In this document: positions 34,410 to 42,035 of the stretch, piece by piece
Position numbering within the stretch: the stretch's first letter is position 1
Layout: every line of letters begins with the position of its first letter
NCBI RefSeq assembly: GCF_900156645.1
Contig: NZ_FTOC01000006.1
Coordinates: 1 to 64,000 of the forward strand
Direction: 5' to 3'
DNA from: Salimicrobium flavidum
Lineage (GTDB): Bacteria > Bacillota > Bacilli > Bacillales > Halobacillaceae
DNA: 64,000 nucleotides
Notes under the pieces: generated by a model
Told to the model about the DNA's origin: nothing
Databases searched by the model: none
The model's input: the letters and a program-made list of their open reading frames with translations, nothing else
Made by a program: the position numbers and the translations under genes

Positions 34410-35893
34410 TCTGTCTCCACTCCTTCTCTTCTCGTCTCAAAAGCCTGCTCGGCTACGGCCAGCGCATATTTCAAAGCACTGGCTTTATTTACCGTCTCTT
34501 CGAATTCACCTTCAGGATCCGAGTCGGCGACTACACCGGCGCCTGCCTGGATATACACCTGGTCTTTCACTTTCGTCATCGTACGAATCGCAATACAGGA
34601 ATCAAGATCCCCATCAAGCCCTAAATATACGATTCCTCCTCCATAAATATGACGGGAAGTCGGCTCTAACTCTCGTAAAATTTGCATTGCTCTTACTTTC
34701 GGAGCTCCTGAGAGCGTTCCTGCAGGAAAGGCGGCCATCAACGCATCAATGGAGGAAACGTCTTCCTTTATTTCTCCTGTCACCTTACTGATGATATGCA
34801 TCACTTTTGCGAAACGCCCGATTGTCATATAATCATGAACTTTCACTGTTCCATATCCGGCTACTCTTCCTACGTCATTACGGGCAAGGTCGACGAGCAT
34901 GCGATGTTCGGCCTGCTCTTTTTCATCCGCAAGAAGTTCGTCTGCGAGGGCGTCGTCCTCTTCTTTCGTTTCACCCCTTTTTCGCGTTCCTGCAATCGGG
35001 TGCATCTCCAGTTGCCCTTTCTCCACACGAAGAAGCCTCTCCGGCGAACTCCCTATAACTTCGATATTCCTGAAATTCAGGTAAAACATATAAGGGGAAG
35101 GATTCACTTTTCGAAGGACTCGATAAAGTTCAAACCCTGTTCTCGTCGTTTTCGCTTCAAAGCGCTGTGATAATACTGCTTGAAAGATGTCCCCCGCTTT
35201 AATATATTCCTGAATGGCGCGGACATCGTTCAGGTATTTCTCTTTGCTATAATTACTTTCAAGTTCTACATGGCCCGGCTGAATCGAACCATCGATCAGA
35301 AAATCCGGAAAAGCACTTCCTTTGATGATCGCCTGCTTCACATCGGAGATTCTGCGTTTCGACTCGTTGTAGGACACCTGTGGATTCTCTCCACGTGCGA
35401 ACGAAAGGATGGTAGTATCTTCTGTCCGATGGTCATGTGCTATAATTGTTCGGCAAAAAACGAAACGGTAATTGCTCTCTTCGTTAGCTACAGGAGGGAC
35501 CGGTTCAAAGTCGGAAATCGCGTCATAAGCGACGTAACCGACGAAGCCCCCTTTAAAAGGAAGCGGAACATCAGGTATTTTTACCTGAAGATCGGCAAGC
35601 AGTCCTTCATACGCTTTTTCGAGAGAACTATAGGTTTTGGTCCCGCCTGATTCTATTGTTTCGACGACAAATCCACTGTTGTCCTGATAAATCGAATAGA
35701 TAGGATCGAGGCCTATAAATGAATAATTGGACCACTCCGACTGACGATCACCGCTCTCAAGCATATAGACAGCTTCGTCTTCGAGCGCGGCGAACATGTG
35801 TATAGGAGTGATAGTATCTGTTGTGAATGTATCCGTTACTGGAATAGTAGAATAGTGTTCAGAATCTTGCAGAAAATTTTCGTAAGTAGTCAA
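34406..35893 (-). CDS. trpE: Anthranilate synthase component I
   Basis: Chorismate plus ammonia gives anthranilate. I place the start at the TTG at 35893, which has GGAGAGGTGA seven bases upstream; this gives 495 residues (LTTYENFLQDSEHYSTIP…). The frame stays open up to the promoter, but that part is the leader RNA. The LLES-type tryptophan-feedback motif appears as YMLESGDRQ; catalytic blocks are GDIFQAVLSQRF, IGSSPERLL, PIAGTRKRG and FPAGTLSGAPKVRAM. Expression is probably controlled by TRAP binding to the leader. Confidence 0.95.
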   Translation of the reverse strand: MTTYENFLQDSEHYSTIPVTDTFTTDTITPIHMFAALEDEAVYMLESGDRQSEWSNYSFIGLDPIYSIYQDNSGFVVETIESGGTKTYSSLEKAYEGLLADLQVKIPDVPLPFKGGFVGYVAYDAISDFEPVPPVANEESNYRFVFCRTIIAHDHRTEDTTILSFARGENPQVSYNESKRRISDVKQAIIKGSAFPDFLIDGSIQPGHVELESNYSKEKYLNDVRAIQEYIKAGDIFQAVLSQRFEAKTTRTGFELYRVLRKVNPSPYMFYLNFRNIEVIGSSPERLLRVEKGQLEMHPIAGTRKRGETKEEDDALADELLADEKEQAEHRMLVDLARNDVGRVAGYGTVKVHDYMTIGRFAKVMHIISKVTGEIKEDVSSIDALMAAFPAGTLSGAPKVRAMQILRELEPTSRHIYGGGIVYLGLDGDLDSCIAIRTMTKVKDQVYIQAGAGVVADSDPEGEFEETVNKASALKYALAVAEQAFETRREGVETE

Positions 35894-36065
35894 GTGGCTC
35901 ACCTCTCCATAGTTGTGGGATGGAGAATGAGATAATGAGGAATGTAAGAGAGTGGTGTATAAGGGAGGCTTGACGTGGCCTTTAGACAGCTCCTTACGTC
36001 CGTCGTTATCCACGTTCTCTCGGCTCACCTGAATTCTCGGCTCATCTACTCTCATTCTCGACCTC
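35894..36065 (-). promoter_or_regulatory. trp leader with TRAP-type binding site and pairing partner at the trpE ribosome site
   Basis: On the minus strand, 36065-36019 holds triplets GAG, GAG, GAG, TAG, GAG, GAG, CAG, GAG, GAG spaced mostly by 2-3 nt, as in a TRAP (MtrB) site. Downstream, CTCATTATCTCATTCTCC (about 35939-35922) is largely complementary to the first triplets. The trpE ribosome site GGAGAGGTGAG follows at 35908-35898 and can also pair with C/T-rich leader sequence. No clear terminator was found, so translational control is my inference. Confidence 0.8.
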
Positions 36066-36083
36066 AAAATATAACTTTCGAAT

Positions 36084-36112
36084 AGTTTATAAAATTCAGA
36101 ACTAAAAGTCAA
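36084..36112 (-). promoter_or_regulatory. trp operon promoter
   Basis: TTGACT (36112-36107), a 17-bp spacer and TAAACT (36089-36084) on the minus strand, about 20 bp before the TRAP-type triplets. Confidence 0.8.
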
Positions 36113-36149
36113 GGACTCCGGATCTCACCTCCTGAAAAGGTAAAGAAGA

Positions 36150-36176
36150 AAAAAGAACGGCTTTGCCGCTCTCCTC
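36150..36176 (-). terminator. Terminator of the DUF3006 gene
   Basis: GAGCGGC-AAA-GCCGTTC followed by TTTTTTC on the minus strand, about 45 bp after the stop codon and upstream of the trp promoter. Confidence 0.75.
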
Positions 36177-36222
36177 AAACTAATGATACATATTCATATA
36201 TTATTCCACTTACTTTTCAGAC

Positions 36223-36423
36223 TCAGGTAAGCATTTCTTCATCCCGGTCCACCTCGACACTTTTGATATTACCTACTTCATCAAAATCGATGTACAAAAC
36301 GTCGCCTGGATTAACGAACCCTTCCAGTCGATCACGCAAAACCAATAATTCATCCGTCTCTTCCATTTCCTGTACGAGCACCGCAAATTCTTGTTGAAAT
36401 CGATCGAGTTTGTAACGGTTCAT
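36223..36423 (-). CDS. DUF3006 family small protein
   Basis: The 66-residue protein has the DUF3006 pattern: YKLDRFQQEFAVLVQE at the N terminus, a variable middle, then NPGDVLYIDFDEVGNIKSVEVD, a small beta barrel. Function is unknown; members are often next to secreted beta-lactamase-fold or competence proteins, which is not the case here. The ATG follows AAAGGGGTAGCTT. It reads toward the trp promoter but ends in its own terminator. Confidence 0.75.
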   Translation of the reverse strand: MNRYKLDRFQQEFAVLVQEMEETDELLVLRDRLEGFVNPGDVLYIDFDEVGNIKSVEVDRDEEMLT

Positions 36424-36478
36424 AAGCTACCCCTTTCTTTTAATTACCGTTACCCCCCTTCGTCCCATCCTAAACGAC

Positions 36479-36507
36479 TTGACCTCCATTTTCGCCAGTG
36501 CTACACT
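36479..36507 (+). promoter_or_regulatory. Promoter of the TetR-SMR operon
   Basis: TTGACC (36479-36484), a 17-bp spacer and TACACT (36502-36507), followed at once by the operator palindrome. Confidence 0.75.
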
Positions 36508-36509
36508 AT

Positions 36510-36525
36510 ACTAACAACCGTTAGT
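36510..36525. promoter_or_regulatory. TetR-family operator
   Basis: ACTAACAACCGTTAGT is a palindrome with 6-bp arms placed directly after the -10 element. The adjacent TetR protein probably binds here and represses its own operon. Confidence 0.75.
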
Positions 36526-36545
36526 TAGTGAAATGGAGGCCAACC

Positions 36546-37136
36546 ATGACTAGAGATAAAATAATTCAAGTGAGTATTGAACTTTTCGCAAATACAGGTT
36601 TTCAAAATACGAGCCTTAAAGACATTGCCACGGGCGTAGGGATAAAGAAACCTTCCCTTTATAATCATTTCGAAAGTAAAGAAGATATTTTCCTTACAGT
36701 ACTCGAAGAAGTGAAGACAAGGGAAGTAGATGCTATACGTAAAGAAATCACCTATTCCGACAAGGCGACCACGGAAAAAAAACTGAAACAGATTTTTGAT
36801 ACCTATACCGAGCTGATGACGGATTCCACGGAAGGCCAGTTATTTAAACGGGTGACATTCTTCCCTCCGGATGAGTTCTCGGAAGAAATCAAACAGGTGT
36901 TTTTAAGAATCGAAGAAGAAATCACAGCAATCATCACCCCCGTGCTCGAAGAAGGGATGGCAACAAACCAGTTATGTAAATGGAACATTTCCACTCTACT
37001 ATCCGCATTTTATACAACGATGGATGGGCTTTTTCTTGAAGAACATTTTTACGGGAAAAACGTCCTGTCAAAACGAAAAAAAGCTTCATGGGAGGTATTC
37101 TGGGCAGGAATAGTCATGAAGGAAAAGGAGGAATAA
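36546..37136 (+). CDS. TetR/AcrR family transcriptional regulator
   Basis: The protein is 196 residues from the ATG at 36546, behind TGGAGGCCAACC. The N-terminal HTH (about 20-50) is TSLKDIATGVGIKKPSLYNHF, with the common KEDIF continuation; the C-terminal domain (about 60-196) would bind the inducer. It is followed after 4 bp by two SMR genes. In B. subtilis the yvdT-yvdS-yvdR set has the same composition. A palindromic operator covers the start of the transcript. Confidence 0.9.
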   Translation: MTRDKIIQVSIELFANTGFQNTSLKDIATGVGIKKPSLYNHFESKEDIFLTVLEEVKTREVDAIRKEITYSDKATTEKKLKQIFDTYTELMTDSTEGQLFKRVTFFPPDEFSEEIKQVFLRIEEEITAIITPVLEEGMATNQLCKWNISTLLSAFYTTMDGLFLEEHFYGKNVLSKRKKASWEVFWAGIVMKEKEE

Positions 37137-37140
37137 TAAA

Positions 37141-37473
37141 TTGGTTTGGATGATTACAGGAGCAATGTTTGAAATTTTATGGGCTATCGGCCTGAAGTAT
37201 TCCGATGGTTTCACCGATCCCTTCTTTTCCACTCTGACCATTATCGGTATTATCATCAGCTTTGGGTTTTTCACCAAGGCTCTTACCGTCGTAGATATAA
37301 GCACCGGCTACGCTATTTTCACAGGTATAGGAGCAGCCGGAACCGCAGTTGCAGGGATGATTCTTCTTGGTGACAGCTTTGATATCAAAAAAATATTTTT
37401 CGTGCTTCTTCTTATAACAGGAGTGATCGGATTGAAATTATCTTCAGAACCTTACAGAGGGGAGGCGACGTGA
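37141..37473 (+). CDS. SMR family efflux protein, subunit 1
   Basis: The 110-residue membrane protein has four helices. The essential membrane Glu is at residue 11 (GAMFEILWAIGLKYSDGF), which matches the W-x-E-x…K-x-S/D-G-F pattern of EmrE-type multidrug exporters. Start at TTG 37141 behind AAAAGGAGGAATAAA. It overlaps the next SMR gene by 4 bp, so the two form a paired heterodimeric pump like YkkCD, EbrAB or YvdSR. No guanidine riboswitch precedes it, so a drug or quaternary-ammonium cargo is likelier than guanidinium. Confidence 0.9.
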   Translation: MVWMITGAMFEILWAIGLKYSDGFTDPFFSTLTIIGIIISFGFFTKALTVVDISTGYAIFTGIGAAGTAVAGMILLGDSFDIKKIFFVLLLITGVIGLKLSSEPYRGEAT

Positions 37474-37787
37474 TGGCATGGGTATTTTTGCTGATCGCTG
37501 GCTTCGGTGAAGTTTCAGCTATGTTTTTCCTGAAAATGTCGAACGGTTTCAAAAAAATCACTCCTTCTTTGTTTGCTGTACTCGCAGGAGGGGCAAGTTT
37601 TTATTTCCTTTCCCTTTCGTTACGTGACTTATCTATTGGAACGGCGTACGGAATCTGGACAGGAATAGGATCTGCAGGCACTGTTTTACTCGGCATGCTG
37701 TTCTTCAAGGAACCCGTGACGCAGAAAAGACTCCTTTTCATAAGCTTCATAATTTCCGGTATTATAGGATTGAAAATGGTTTCCTAA
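37470..37787 (+). CDS. SMR family efflux protein, subunit 2
   Basis: The 105-residue protein has four helices with Glu13 in AGFGEVSAMFFLKMSNGF and the signature GTAYGIWTGIGSAGTVLLGMLFF. It pairs with the upstream SMR gene (ATGA overlap). Paired SMR proteins usually insert in opposite orientations; the topology was not computed. Confidence 0.9.
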   Translation: MMAWVFLLIAGFGEVSAMFFLKMSNGFKKITPSLFAVLAGGASFYFLSLSLRDLSIGTAYGIWTGIGSAGTVLLGMLFFKEPVTQKRLLFISFIISGIIGLKMVS

Positions 37788-37833
37788 CTCTAGTATTATA
37801 GTAGATGATCAATTTTTTGTTGGGGGAACAAAA

Positions 37834-37953
37834 ATGAAGAAAGTCTTACTTGCCATTTTCATGATGATTATCTTAGCTTTTGGAATGATCGGTTACACAA
37901 ACATCGATGAAGCACCGTCAGTAAACGACGAACAAACTGAATCCTATGAATGA
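37834..37953 (+). CDS. 39-residue membrane or secreted peptide
   Basis: An ATG at 37834 with GGGGGA nine bases before it opens a 39-residue frame: MKKVLLAIFMMIILAFG (signal-like hydrophobic segment), then a short acidic tail (NIDEAPSVNDEQTESYE). It is followed directly by a terminator hairpin. I do not recognise it. The good ribosome site, the placement of the terminator and the membrane pattern support a real gene. Confidence 0.6.
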   Translation: MKKVLLAIFMMIILAFGMIGYTNIDEAPSVNDEQTESYE

Positions 37954-37986
37954 GTCCTGTCTTTTGAAAGACAGGGCTTTTTTAAA
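37952..37986 (+). terminator. Terminator of the SMR operon and small peptide gene
   Basis: AGTCCTGTCTTT, loop TGA, AAAGACAGGGCT, then TTTTTT, starting at the stop codon of the small peptide gene. Confidence 0.85.
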
Positions 37987-37991
37987 AAGTA

Positions 37992-38166
37992 AGCTCTGTT
38001 AAAGCCTATTGTTGATGATAGGAACGGAAGGTGGGGACGCCTGCGGAACGAGCATGGAAGGAAAATCGCCCGTATCGACCAGAGGGAGAAACGGGAAGTT
38101 TCCGTCATGCCCGCGGCAAGCTTCCACCTGAAGAGACGAATATCAACAACAAACGATAACAGAGCC
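37992..38166 (-). repeat. MITE-like element, family A copy 3
   Basis: A 175-bp element in reverse orientation relative to copies 1 and 2: AGCTCTGTTAAAGCC… to …GATAACAGAGCC. Flanks AAAAAGTA and TAAATGTA agree at 6 of 8 positions, so the duplication is decayed. The central part diverges from other copies (GAAAATCGCCCGTATCGACC). Confidence 0.75.
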
Positions 38167-38240
38167 TAAATGTAAGCAAATCAATTTATCTTTGTGCTGG
38201 AATCTTCCATAATAAGTACAGTCGAAGGAGGTTCATCATT

Positions 38241-38927
38241 ATGCTTGAAAACGAAAATCACGTACTGGTCATTTTCCCCCACCCGGACGACGAAGCTTTT
38301 GGAGTGAGTGGCACTATGTCCTCTTATATCAATCAGGGAGTGCCTGTCACATATGCATGTCTGACACTCGGTGAAATGGGGCGGAACCTTGGAAATCCTC
38401 CGTTCGCTACGAGAGAATCTCTTCCGGAAATTCGAAAGGAAGAACTTCAAAAAGCGGCCGAAAAAATGGGACTTATCGATCTCCGTATGATGGGGTACCG
38501 GGATAAAACGCTCGAATTCGAGGACGATGATACATTACAGGAAGTCGTTAAAAATCTCCTGATTGAAGTGTCCCCTTCTCTTGTAATCAGCTTTTACCCT
38601 GGATACGCTGTACACCCTGACCACGAAGCAACGGCGCGAGCTGTCGTCCGTGCTGTGAGGGACATGAAAAAAGAAGACCAGCCTAAGCTTTACGGTCTCG
38701 CTTTTGCCAACGATACAGAAGAGAATCTTGGCCAACCTGATATCGTCCACGACATATCGGATGTTCAAGAACAGAAACTCGAAGCATTGAAAGCTCACGA
38801 CTCCCAGACCTCCCAGCTTCTTCAGGACCTGGAAGACGGGGTCAGGAGCGGTGATCCTGAAGCCCTGAAGTGGGTTACACGCGAACAGTTCTATACGTAC
38901 AAATGGGAATCCGATAACGTTGACTGA
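38241..38927 (+). CDS. bshB2: Bacillithiol biosynthesis deacetylase BshB2
   Basis: The 228-residue protein belongs to the LmbE/PIG-L zinc deacetylase family. Metal ligands are in PHPDDEAFG (His-Asp-Asp) and HPDHEATARAV. BshB enzymes remove the acetyl group from GlcNAc-malate to give GlcN-malate, the second step of bacillithiol synthesis; the length and EMGRNLGNPPFATRESLPEIR segment fit the BshB2 subgroup (YojG). In B. subtilis yojF is next to it; here it stands alone. The ATG follows GAAGGAGGTTCATCATT. Confidence 0.9.
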   Translation: MLENENHVLVIFPHPDDEAFGVSGTMSSYINQGVPVTYACLTLGEMGRNLGNPPFATRESLPEIRKEELQKAAEKMGLIDLRMMGYRDKTLEFEDDDTLQEVVKNLLIEVSPSLVISFYPGYAVHPDHEATARAVVRAVRDMKKEDQPKLYGLAFANDTEENLGQPDIVHDISDVQEQKLEALKAHDSQTSQLLQDLEDGVRSGDPEALKWVTREQFYTYKWESDNVD

Positions 38928-38955
38928 CCCTTCTCCCTTGGGTCAGTCTTTTGAC
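38926..38955 (+). terminator. Terminator of bshB2
   Basis: CTGACCC-TTCTCCCTT-GGGTCAG followed by TCTTTTG, overlapping the stop codon. Confidence 0.75.
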
Positions 38956-39105
38956 TTTCCGGCGATTGAAACATCATTACGGATAAGCCACACTCATTTA
39001 TTCTATATATCCCCCCTTGCCACTATTTTTACTTAATGTTCACAGACGAAGGACAAAAAGAATGATATCCTTGAATAAGCAAATGTATAAAAGGAGTATT
39101 TTTTT

Positions 39106-39855
39106 ATGAAAAAAACGATCTTTTCCTTATTATTAATAGTTATTCTAGCAGCATGCGGGTCTGATTCTCCAGAAGGTAGTTCTTCTTCCAATAAAGAGGA
39201 AGGAAACGGAGAGAAAGAAGAAATGGCAGCTTCGCCTGTAAATGTTGAAATTATCACCACGGACCAACCCTTACCTACGCAGGAAAATGTAGATATAACT
39301 GCTGAAGTTACCCAGAACGACGAACCTGTCAGCGATGCGGAGTACGTGGAATTTGAAATTTGGTCTACAGAAAAAGGACAGGAAACCTCCGAAAAGATAC
39401 AGGCCGTGCAGGCCGGTGAAGGTGAGTACACTATCCAATACAACTTCCCTCAGAGCGGCTCTTATCAGGTGATCGCTCATACACAGGCGCGTGGACTGCA
39501 TACGATGCCACAAAAAGAAATTACAGTAGAAGGTGAAGCACAGGAAGAAGAGCATTCACATGCGACTTCTCCTTTCGATGTCACACTGGAAAAATCGCAA
39601 CAAGAAGAGAAGACCTCTTTATCAGCTACTATAACGAAAGATGGTTCAGCTTTTGAAAACGGAGAAATCACCTTCGAGATCTCCAGTTCCCAAACAGAGA
39701 AACACCAATATATCGATGCAGAAGAATCGGAGCCGGGGGTGTATGAAGCTGCTCACTCTTTCCCTTCGGAAGGAACTTATACCGTCCAGGTTCACTTTGA
39801 AAAACCATCAGAAGAGATACACCAGCATCAGGAAAAAGAAATAACAATCCCCTAA
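39106..39855 (+). CDS. Lipoprotein with two YtkA/FixH-like domains
   Basis: The 249-residue protein has a lipoprotein signal (LLIVILAACGS, Cys at about 17), a Ser/Glu-rich linker and two similar beta-sandwich domains (about 43-140 and 155-249). Each has the pattern V(E/T)…ITAEVTQNDEPVSDAEYVEFEIWS and GEYTIQYNFPQSGSYQVIAH, as in YtkA-like/FixH-like domains. The linker and C terminus are His-rich (EEEHSHA, EIHQHQEKE), so copper or other metal binding at the outer face of the membrane is possible, but not shown. The ATG follows AAAAGGAGTATTTTTTT. Confidence 0.75.
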   Translation: MKKTIFSLLLIVILAACGSDSPEGSSSSNKEEGNGEKEEMAASPVNVEIITTDQPLPTQENVDITAEVTQNDEPVSDAEYVEFEIWSTEKGQETSEKIQAVQAGEGEYTIQYNFPQSGSYQVIAHTQARGLHTMPQKEITVEGEAQEEEHSHATSPFDVTLEKSQQEEKTSLSATITKDGSAFENGEITFEISSSQTEKHQYIDAEESEPGVYEAAHSFPSEGTYTVQVHFEKPSEEIHQHQEKEITIP

Positions 39856-39861
39856 TAACTA

Positions 39862-40024
39862 GACTCTGTTAAAGCCTGTTGTTGATTTTAGGAACGAAGG
39901 GCGGGGACGCTTGCGTGAGAAGCATGAACGGAATCTCTCTACGTTCGATTCCGGAAGTTTACGTCATGCGTGCGGCAAGCTTCCACCCGTAGAACGAAAA
40001 TCAACGATGAACGATAACAGAGCC
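39862..40024 (-). repeat. MITE-like element, family A copy 4
   Basis: A 163-bp element, reverse orientation, with ends GACTCTGTTAAAGCC… and …GATAACAGAGCC. Flanks AATAACTA (39854-39861) and AATAACTT (40025-40032) agree at 7 of 8 bases. It lies between the convergent lipoprotein and typA genes. Confidence 0.82.
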
Positions 40025-40030
40025 AATAAC

Positions 40031-40071
40031 TTAAAAAAAGCCGGAGACTAAAGTGTCTCCGGCTTTTTTGA
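40031..40071. terminator. Terminator of typA
   Basis: AAAAAAGCCGGAGAC pairs with GTCTCCGGCTTTTTT; bidirectional, 7 bp after the typA stop. Confidence 0.88.
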
Positions 40072-40077
40072 TACTTA

Positions 40078-41919
40078 CTATTCTTCTGCGTTTTGCAGCT
40101 TGTTCTTCTTGGCAGCGCGGTCGCGCTCCCCTTTATTGAGGACCTTCTTACGCAAACGAACGGATACTGGAGTAACTTCACAATACTCATCGTCATCCAG
40201 GTATTCGATAGCTTCTTCGAGCGTGAGATCACGTGTTTTCTTGATCGTGTTCGTCGTATCTTTCGTAGCGGAACGAACGTTGGTCAAGTGCTTCTCTCTC
40301 GCCACGTTTACAGTCAGGTCGTTTTCACGAACGTGCTCTCCGACTATCATTCCTTCATAAACATCTGTACCAGGGTTTACGAAGATTGTCCCTCTGTCTT
40401 CAAGGTTCATGATACCGTAAGTGGTAGCTTTCCCTTTTTCCTGAGCGACAAGCACTCCGTTTCGACGTCCTCCGACGTTACCTTTTTGAAGAGGCGCATA
40501 ACCGTCGAACGTATGGTTCAAAATACCATAACCGCGAGTCTGGGACATGAATTCAGTGGAATACCCGATCAGGCCACGGGAAGGTACGAGGAATTCAAGA
40601 CGAACTTGACCGTTCCCATCGTTCATCATATCCTTCATCTCACCTTTACGTGCACCCAGCGATTCCATAACAGCGCCCTGGTATTCTTCAGGCGTATCGA
40701 CCTGAACACTTTCCATAGGCTCACACTTCACACCATCGATTTCTTTGATGATGACTTTCGGTTTCGAAAGCTGAAGCTCGAATCCTTCACGACGCATGTT
40801 TTCAACCAGAATGGAAAGGTGGAGTTCTCCACGTCCAGATACAGTGAAAGCATCAGGAGATTCCGTAGGGTCTACCCGAAGACTTACATCTGTCTCTAAT
40901 TGCGTGCGAAGACGTTCTTCAATCTGACGGGAAGTTACATACTTCCCTTCTTTTCCTGCAAACGGACTGTTGTTTACGAGAAAAGTCATCTGAAGCGTCG
41001 GTTCATCGATACGAGGGATTTCCATCGCTACCTGATTTTCCTTAGAAGTAACCGTCTCTCCGACGTTGATATCTTCAAGTCCAGCGAGAGCGATGATATC
41101 CCCGGCTTTCGCTTCTTCGATTTCCACACGTTTCAAACCGATGAAACCGAATAGTTTAGAGACTCGGAAGTTTTTGATCGAGCCATCCTTTTTCATCAGA
41201 GACACATTATCTCCGACCTTCAATGATCCCTGGAACACCCTACCTACACCGATACGTCCAAGATAATCATTATAGTCAAGGAGAGTCACCTGGAATTGCA
41301 GTGGCTCTTCACGCGTATCTTTCGGTGCCGGAATGTTGTTCATGATCAGATTGAAGATAGGCTCCATCGTTTCTTCCTGATCATCCTGGCCTTCTCCTGA
41401 AGTACCGTTCAAGGCAGAAGCAGATACAACCGGGAATTCAAGCTGCTCATCGTCCGCTCCGAGTTCGATGAAAAGATCCAGAACTTCATCTACCACTTCC
41501 TGTGGACGGGCATTCGGACGATCGATTTTATTCAGAACGACGACAGGTGTCAGCTTTTGTTCCAGAGCTTTTTTCAGAACAAAGCGAGTCTGTGGCATAC
41601 ATCCTTCATAAGCGTCAACTACAAGCAATACACCATCTACCATTTTCAGAATACGTTCCACTTCACCACCGAAATCGGCGTGACCAGGTGTATCCAAGAT
41701 GTTGATTCTTGAATCCCCGTACTGGACAGCTGTATTTTTTGATAGAATCGTAATTCCACGTTCTTTCTCCAAATCATTGGAGTCCATAGCTCTTTCGTCT
41801 ACGTTTTCATTGGCGCGAAATGTTCCAGAATAACGCAACAACTGGTCTACTAACGTCGTTTTTCCGTGGTCGACGTGTGCAATAATAGCTATATTTCGAA
41901 TATCTTCTCTTAATTGCAT
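40078..41919 (-). CDS. typA: Translational GTPase TypA/BipA
   Basis: The protein is 613 residues from the ATG at 41919 (MQLREDIRNIAIIAHVDHG), with GAGGTG in front; a longer frame of 12 codons lacks a ribosome site. The N-terminal G domain has the P-loop AHVDHGKTT, DTPGHADF and NKIDR; then come EF-G-like beta-barrel and alpha/beta domains and the BipA-specific C-terminal domain (about 490-613). It binds ribosomes and is important for ribosome assembly and stress growth. Monocistronic. Confidence 0.96.
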   Translation of the reverse strand: MQLREDIRNIAIIAHVDHGKTTLVDQLLRYSGTFRANENVDERAMDSNDLEKERGITILSKNTAVQYGDSRINILDTPGHADFGGEVERILKMVDGVLLVVDAYEGCMPQTRFVLKKALEQKLTPVVVLNKIDRPNARPQEVVDEVLDLFIELGADDEQLEFPVVSASALNGTSGEGQDDQEETMEPIFNLIMNNIPAPKDTREEPLQFQVTLLDYNDYLGRIGVGRVFQGSLKVGDNVSLMKKDGSIKNFRVSKLFGFIGLKRVEIEEAKAGDIIALAGLEDINVGETVTSKENQVAMEIPRIDEPTLQMTFLVNNSPFAGKEGKYVTSRQIEERLRTQLETDVSLRVDPTESPDAFTVSGRGELHLSILVENMRREGFELQLSKPKVIIKEIDGVKCEPMESVQVDTPEEYQGAVMESLGARKGEMKDMMNDGNGQVRLEFLVPSRGLIGYSTEFMSQTRGYGILNHTFDGYAPLQKGNVGGRRNGVLVAQEKGKATTYGIMNLEDRGTIFVNPGTDVYEGMIVGEHVRENDLTVNVAREKHLTNVRSATKDTTNTIKKTRDLTLEEAIEYLDDDEYCEVTPVSVRLRKKVLNKGERDRAAKKNKLQNAEE

Positions 41920-42035
41920 GGTGAAAACACCTCTTTCTACTCGTTTCAATTTCAACCTATCAATTGTAACATAAATTAGACATAATACAACAAACTAGCT
42001 ACAATGGATTCATAAAAACTGAGGAGGACATGTAA

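Noticed and set aside
34406-36112. Longer trpE starting at 36112
   Set aside because: The frame is open through the leader, but the TTG there is the promoter -35; the TTG at 35893 has a strong ribosome site and gives the normal protein length.
36900-37140. Guanidine (ykkC-type) riboswitch before the SMR genes
   Set aside because: The SMR genes follow the TetR gene after 4 bp, with no room for a leader RNA; control is by the operator at 36510.
36223-37787. Defence or toxin-antitoxin island around the DUF3006 and TetR genes
   Set aside because: Gene content is explained by a standard SMR efflux operon with its repressor; no nuclease, kinase or toxin fold is visible.
40093-40899. 268-codon plus-strand frame over typA
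   Set aside because: Antisense to the conserved C-terminal half of TypA.
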